From positions 4,464,001 through 4,528,000 of the forward strand of contig NZ_VFOL01000001.1 of the NCBI RefSeq assembly GCF_006716065.1: a DNA stretch of 64,000 bases, given 5' to 3'. Below, in pieces: positions 60,216 through 64,000 of the stretch. Under the pieces are notes generated by a model. The model was not told the origin of the DNA. It ran no database searches and was given only the letters and a program-made list of their open reading frames with translations. The position numbers and the translations under genes were made by a program. How positions within the stretch are numbered: the first letter of the stretch is position 1; every line of letters starts with the position of its first letter. Source of the stretch: Salinispora arenicola. Its GTDB lineage: Bacteria > Actinomycetota > Actinomycetes > Mycobacteriales > Micromonosporaceae.

Positions 60216-61652
60216 ATGTCGCGCAACGCAGAGTCCACCGCCTATCGCAGCGCACTCGAGGTGATCAGCGCCGTCGAGCCACGGGTGGCCGACGCCATCC
60301 GCAGCGAGCTGACCGACCAGCGCGAGTCACTCAAGCTGATTGCCAGCGAGAACTACGCCTCCCCCGCGACGTTGCTGGCCATGGGCAACTGGTTCAGCGA
60401 CAAGTACGCCGAGGGCACGATCGGACGTCGCTTCTACGCCGGCTGTCAGAACGTCGACACGATCGAGGCGCTCGCCGCCGAGCACGCCCGGGAGCTGTTC
60501 GGAGCCACGCACGCCTATGTGCAGCCACACTCGGGCATCGACGCCAACCTGGTCGCCTTTTGGGCGGTCCTGGCCGACCGGGTCGAGTCACCCACGCTCG
60601 AACGCGCCCAGGCCCGGCATGTCAACGATCTGACCGAGGCTGACTGGTTCGCCCTCCGTCGCGAACTGGGCAACCAGCGGATGCTGGGCATGTCGCTGGA
60701 CGCGGGCGGACACCTCACCCACGGCTTCCGACCGAACATCTCCGGCAAGATGTTCGATCAACGCAGCTACGGCACCGACCCGGAGACCGGGCTGATCGAC
60801 TACGACCAGGTCGCCGAGGCGGCGCGTGAGTTCAGGCCGCTGATCCTGGTCGCCGGCTACTCGGCGTACCCTCGGAAAGTCAATTTCCGGATCATGCGGG
60901 AGATCGCCGACTCGGTCGGGGCCACCTTCATGGTGGACATGGCACACTTCGCCGGCTTGGTCGCCGGCAAGGTCTTCACCGGGGACTTCGACCCGGTTCC
61001 GCATGCGCACATCGTCACCTCCACCACGCACAAGTCACTACGCGGACCGCGTGGTGGCCTGGTGCTCTGCGGTCCGGAACTCGCCGAGCAGGTCGACCGG
61101 GGCTGCCCGATGGTGCTCGGCGGCCCCCTGCCGCACGTGATGGCCGCCAAGGCGGTCGCGCTCGCCGAGGCCCGGCGTCCCGACTTCGCCGACTACGCCG
61201 AACGGATCGTCGCCAACGCCCAGGCTCTGGCCGACGGGTTGCTGCGCCGGGGCGCGAAGCTGGTGACCGGCGGAACCGACAACCACCTCGCGCTCATCGA
61301 CGTGACCGGGTACGGGCTCACCGGACGGCAGGCCGAGCAGGCGCTGCTCGACTCGGGCATCGTCACCAACCGCAACGCGGTTCCGCAGGACCCGAACGGT
61401 GCCTGGTACACCTCCGGGATCCGGGTGGGTACGCCGGCGCTGACCACCCGGGGCCTCGGCACCGCGGAGCTGGAGGCCACCGCCGAACTGATCCACACCG
61501 TCCTGAGCCTGACATCGCCGGGGGCGAACGCCGATGGCACCCCCTCGAAGGCGAAGTACGTGCTGGACCCGGCCGTTGCCGACCGGGTCAACAAGCAGGC
61601 CAGTGAGCTACTCGCCGGCTTCCCGCTCTACCCCGCCATCGACCTGGGCTGA
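60216..61652 (+). CDS. glyA: Serine hydroxymethyltransferase
   Basis: A 478-residue PLP enzyme converting serine and tetrahydrofolate to glycine and methylene-[45 protein letters not shown] and the PLP-Lys segment [14 protein letters not shown] are clear. It is longer than the E. coli enzyme (about 417); the 60 extra residues resemble a subgroup of actinobacterial enzymes. ATG 60216 has CAGGAGG upstream. The ZTP riboswitch places it under folate-stress control. Confidence 0.94.
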   Translation: MSRNAESTAYRSALEVISAVEPRVADAIRSELTDQRESLKLIASENYASPATLLAMGNWFSDKYAEGTIGRRFYAGCQNVDTIEALAAEHARELFGATHAYVQPHSGIDANLVAFWAVLADRVESPTLERAQARHVNDLTEADWFALRRELGNQRMLGMSLDAGGHLTHGFRPNISGKMFDQRSYGTDPETGLIDYDQVAEAAREFRPLILVAGYSAYPRKVNFRIMREIADSVGATFMVDMAHFAGLVAGKVFTGDFDPVPHAHIVTSTTHKSLRGPRGGLVLCGPELAEQVDRGCPMVLGGPLPHVMAAKAVALAEARRPDFADYAERIVANAQALADGLLRRGAKLVTGGTDNHLALIDVTGYGLTGRQAEQALLDSGIVTNRNAVPQDPNGAWYTSGIRVGTPALTTRGLGTAELEATAELIHTVLSLTSPGANADGTPSKAKYVLDPAVADRVNKQASELLAGFPLYPAIDLG

Positions 61653-61675
61653 CCGGCCGGCACTCGATCGGACGG

Positions 61676-62476
61676 TCAACCCACAGTGGTGTCCCGGGAC
61701 CAGCTACTCCGGTAGACGGTGCCACGGCCGTGCGGGTCGGGCACACCGTCGAGGGGCGGCACCGGTGGCGGGAACTCGTCCTCAGGCCCGTTGGGCAGCA
61801 CTCCCCCGGTCGTCCGGGACCGGCGCAGCCGGGTGACGACGAACCAGACGAGGCCGGCCACGCAGGCGAGGATGACGACGTTCTGGAGGATGCCGGCGTA
61901 CCGCTCGACCAGGTGCCAGTTGTCCCCGAGCAAATAGCCGGCCATGACGAAGGTGGTGTTCCAGATCAGACTGCCCAGTGTGGTGTAGACGACGAAGGTC
62001 CACACCGGCATCCGCTCCACCCCGGCCGGGATCGAGATCATGCTGCGGAAGATCGGGATCATCCGACCAAAGAACACTGCCTTGACGCCGTGCCGGAGAA
62101 ACCACTCCTCGGTCTTGTCGACGTCGCTCAGCTTCACCAGCGGAAGCCGGGCGGCGATGGCGCGCATCCGTTCCCGGCCCAGTGCCGCACCGATGTAGTA
62201 CAGCGAAAGGGCACCCAACAGCGAGCCGAGCGTGGTCCAGAAGATCGCGCCGACGACGCTCATCCGCCCCTGGCCGGCGACGAACCCGGCCAGGGGCAGG
62301 ATCACTTCGCTGGGAATGGGCGGGAACAGGTTCTCCAAGGCCACGGCTAGGCCGGCGCCGGGTCCGCCCAGCCGCTCCACCAATCCGACGACGTGCCCGA
62401 CCAACCCGTCCTGAGAGGGTTCAGCCTGGTGGGTGGTGGTGCCGGCGACAAGCACGGCGCGCGCGGTGTGAGGCAT
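61676..62476 (-). CDS. DedA-family membrane protein
   Basis: A 266-residue DedA/SNARE-associated protein with about five membrane segments. LENLFPPIPSEVILPLAGF and FFGRMIPIFRSMISIPAGVERMP are family hallmarks, the second carrying the functional Arg residues. DedA proteins help lipid-carrier recycling and proton-coupled membrane homeostasis. The 60-residue C-terminal tail is soluble and proline-rich. ATG 62476. Confidence 0.9.
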   Translation of the reverse strand: MPHTARAVLVAGTTTHQAEPSQDGLVGHVVGLVERLGGPGAGLAVALENLFPPIPSEVILPLAGFVAGQGRMSVVGAIFWTTLGSLLGALSLYYIGAALGRERMRAIAARLPLVKLSDVDKTEEWFLRHGVKAVFFGRMIPIFRSMISIPAGVERMPVWTFVVYTTLGSLIWNTTFVMAGYLLGDNWHLVERYAGILQNVVILACVAGLVWFVVTRLRRSRTTGGVLPNGPEDEFPPPVPPLDGVPDPHGRGTVYRSSWSRDTTVG

Positions 62477-62584
62477 GGGCTACACGGTACGAACTGTTTC
62501 TGAGGCGGACTCACGCGGTCCGCGGCCATCCGGATGGTCGGACCCGTGCGGACCCCGTGCCACCCGGGCGGATCCCGCGCCGAA

Positions 62585-63472
62585 TCAGCCCGCGGGCAGG
62601 TCGGCCAGGATGCGGCCGAGGAGTTCCGGGGTACGCTCCGGTGGCTCCGCTTCCACGCAGAGCCGCTCCATCGCTACCGCGTAGAACTCCAGATCCTCCC
62701 GTTTGTCAAGGTAGAGCGCGCTGGTGAGCTGTTCGATGTAGACCACGTCGGGCAGTTCCGCGTCACCGAAACGCAGGATCGAGAAGGCGCCGCCGGCGGC
62801 GGCGTGCCCGCCCGCGGCAAACGGCACGACCTGGAGCCGCACGTTCGGTAGTCTCGTCGCGTCGATCAGCGCCGTCACCTGTTGTCGCATGACCGCTGGA
62901 CCGCCGATCGGCCGGCGCAGGGCCGCCTCGTCCACCACGGCCCACAGTTGCGGCGGATCCTTCCGGTGCAGGACCTGCTGCCGGCGCATCCGCAGGGCGA
63001 CGCGACGGTCGATCTCCGCCGGCAGGGCCCGGCTGTGACCCAACAGCACAACCGCCCGAGCGTACTCCTGGGTCTGCAGCAGGCCGGGCACGAACTGGAG
63101 TTCGTATGTGCGAATCAGTGCAGCTGCCGCCTCCAACCCGAGATACGCCTGGAACCAGGACGGCAGCACGTCACCGTACTGGTGCCACCAGCCAGGACTG
63201 TTCGCGTCCCGAGCGAGGCGGAGCAACGCTTCCCGCTCCTGTGGGTCGGTGATGCCGTAGAGGGTCAGCAGATCGGCGATGTCGCGTTCCTTGAAACCGA
63301 CGCGCCCCAGCTCCATTCGGCTGATCTTGGACTCGGAGGCGCGAATCTCCCAGCCGGCGCCCTCGCGGGTCACCCCGCGGGACTCCCGCAGCCGGCGCAG
63401 TTGCGCGCCGAGCATCATCCGCAGAACGGTTGGGCCGGCCGCTGAACCCCCCTCGGCGGGTATCGTCGCCAC
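62585..63472 (-). CDS. XRE-family regulator with DUF5753 domain
   Basis: A 295-residue protein with an N-terminal helix-turn-helix (LGAQLRRLRESRGVTREGAGWEIRASESKISRMELGRVGFKERDI) and a DUF5753 effector domain (YELQFVPGLLQTQEYARAVV, LRRPIGGPAVMRQQVTALI). This is the WhiJ-like architecture that in streptomycetes controls development together with DUF397 partners. The start is GTG 63472 with GGAGGG six bases upstream; a longer frame is ignored. The DUF397 partner gene is directly upstream on the same strand. Confidence 0.9.
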   Translation of the reverse strand: MATIPAEGGSAAGPTVLRMMLGAQLRRLRESRGVTREGAGWEIRASESKISRMELGRVGFKERDIADLLTLYGITDPQEREALLRLARDANSPGWWHQYGDVLPSWFQAYLGLEAAAALIRTYELQFVPGLLQTQEYARAVVLLGHSRALPAEIDRRVALRMRRQQVLHRKDPPQLWAVVDEAALRRPIGGPAVMRQQVTALIDATRLPNVRLQVVPFAAGGHAAAGGAFSILRFGDAELPDVVYIEQLTSALYLDKREDLEFYAVAMERLCVEAEPPERTPELLGRILADLPAG

Positions 63473-63592
63473 TGCCGTCCCTCCACGTGTTGACACCCGT
63501 ACCGGGCCGGACTCGACCCAGTCGCTGGGTCAGCATGCCATGGACTGTCGGTGAGGGGAATCGGTTCCGGCGGCGCGGCGTGGATCACCACA

Positions 63593-63832
63593 TCAACGGA
63601 TCAGGTGATCGAAGTCACCGTCCTGGGCACCGAGCAGGAAGGCCGCGATCTCGTCCACTGTGTAAATCAGCGCGGGACCGTCAGGGTGTCGAGAGTTGCG
63701 GACTGCGACACCCGCGCCATCGGGGAGTTCGGCCAGCTCGACGCAGTTACCGCTGGGGTTGCTACGGCGACTCTTCTGCCATCGCAGCGGTGGCAGCTCG
63801 GGGCCGGGAACCCCGTTGGGTAGCGGCTGCAT
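63593..63832 (-). CDS. DUF397 protein (XRE partner)
   Basis: A 79-residue protein with the DUF397 core LRWQKSRRSNPSGNCVELAELPDGAGVAVRNSRHPDGPALIYT. In streptomycetes such small proteins antagonise or assist adjacent DUF5753 regulators. ATG 63832 has AGAAGGG five bases upstream; ATG 63850 would add six residues. 120 bases separate it from the XRE gene. The 168 bases up to the window end hold no feature I can name. Confidence 0.88.
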   Translation of the reverse strand: MQPLPNGVPGPELPPLRWQKSRRSNPSGNCVELAELPDGAGVAVRNSRHPDGPALIYTVDEIAAFLLGAQDGDFDHLIR

Positions 63833-64000
63833 GTGCGCCCTTCTCGTCATGCGTCCGTCCATGCCACCGCCCGTCGAGAGCATGGCATCGATCGAATGGC
63901 TCCTGCACGTGCATCTGCTGTTGCATCTGCATCGGACAGCGAGCATGATAGCCGACGTAGGTGGTGTCGATCCGCTTACCGTAAGTCACCTTTAGCTAGG

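Noticed and set aside
62510..62550. CCATCCGGATGG palindrome between the DedA and XRE genes
   Set aside because: Twelve bases is expected by chance in DNA of this composition and no flanking structure supports it.

Overview
The window is GC-rich, densely coded DNA with GTG and TTG starts and strong purine-rich ribosome binding sites. It carries Actinobacteria-typical genes: Lsr2, an egtABCD ergothioneine operon, lon behind a HAIR element, an XRE/DUF5753 plus DUF397 pair, a DivIVA-like protein, a PknB-like kinase and secreted lysozyme-like and L,D-transpeptidase proteins. The gene content looks like a chromosomal segment of a Micromonospora-type actinomycete. That placement is inference from gene families, not from a marker gene. 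I saw no rRNA, tRNA, CRISPR array, insertion sequence or prophage.

Layout. 0-7 kb: end of a membrane protein, a GCS2-type glutamate-cysteine ligase-like enzyme, a GNAT acetyltransferase, a secreted trypsin-like protease, an NmrA-type reductase and citrate synthase. 7-16.5 kb (all minus): a cell-envelope block of response regulator, histidine kinase, GT39-type mannosyltransferase, GT2-GtrA glycosyltransferase, a 49-residue conserved membrane peptide, a methyltransferase and a membrane sulfatase-like enzyme. 16.7-20.5 kb: an Ohr/OsmC protein, a secreted lysozyme-like protein, a DivIVA-like protein, a small orphan and a DUF2267 protein. 20.6-24.8 kb (minus): a manganese riboswitch, TerC, a molybdopterin enzyme, its ferredoxin-reductase-like partner, a DUF6510 protein and a type II NADH dehydrogenase. 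25-31.9 kb: a CoA-transferase, DUF2267, an HhH-GPD-like protein, a GT4 glycosyltransferase, nhaA with a structured leader, a small acidic protein and a TMEM165/GDT1 exporter behind a second manganese riboswitch. 31.9-37.9 kb: egtABCD (minus) divergent from a Ser/Thr kinase.

37.9-49.2 kb: DUF305, a secreted LVIVD-repeat protein, a MerR regulator, an asparagine-synthetase pseudogene, an M15-like protein, a DEAD-box helicase, lon with its HAIR operator, lsr2, a gene-poor 0.9 kb and a nitroreductase. 49.3-53.7 kb: a metal-receptor-like protein, DoxX, FKBP, a STAS protein, a lipoprotein L,D-transpeptidase and a small orphan. 53.8-57.9 kb: a branched-chain 2-oxoacid dehydrogenase operon (E1a-E1b-E2) divergent from an Lrp/AsnC regulator. 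57.9-64 kb: a stand-alone LigD-type polymerase, a metallophosphoesterase, glyA behind a ZTP riboswitch, DedA, and an XRE/DUF397 pair.

The strongest regulatory content is RNA-based. Two yybP-ykoY manganese riboswitches lie about 7 kb apart and control unrelated exporter families (TerC, TMEM165). In both, the 3' strand of P1 is complementary to the Shine-Dalgarno sequence, which suggests translational activation by Mn2+. A ZTP riboswitch precedes glyA and a compact leader precedes nhaA. Several long perfect hairpins lie at convergent gene ends. Starts were often moved inward from the longest open frame using ribosome binding sites and family lengths; each case is stated.
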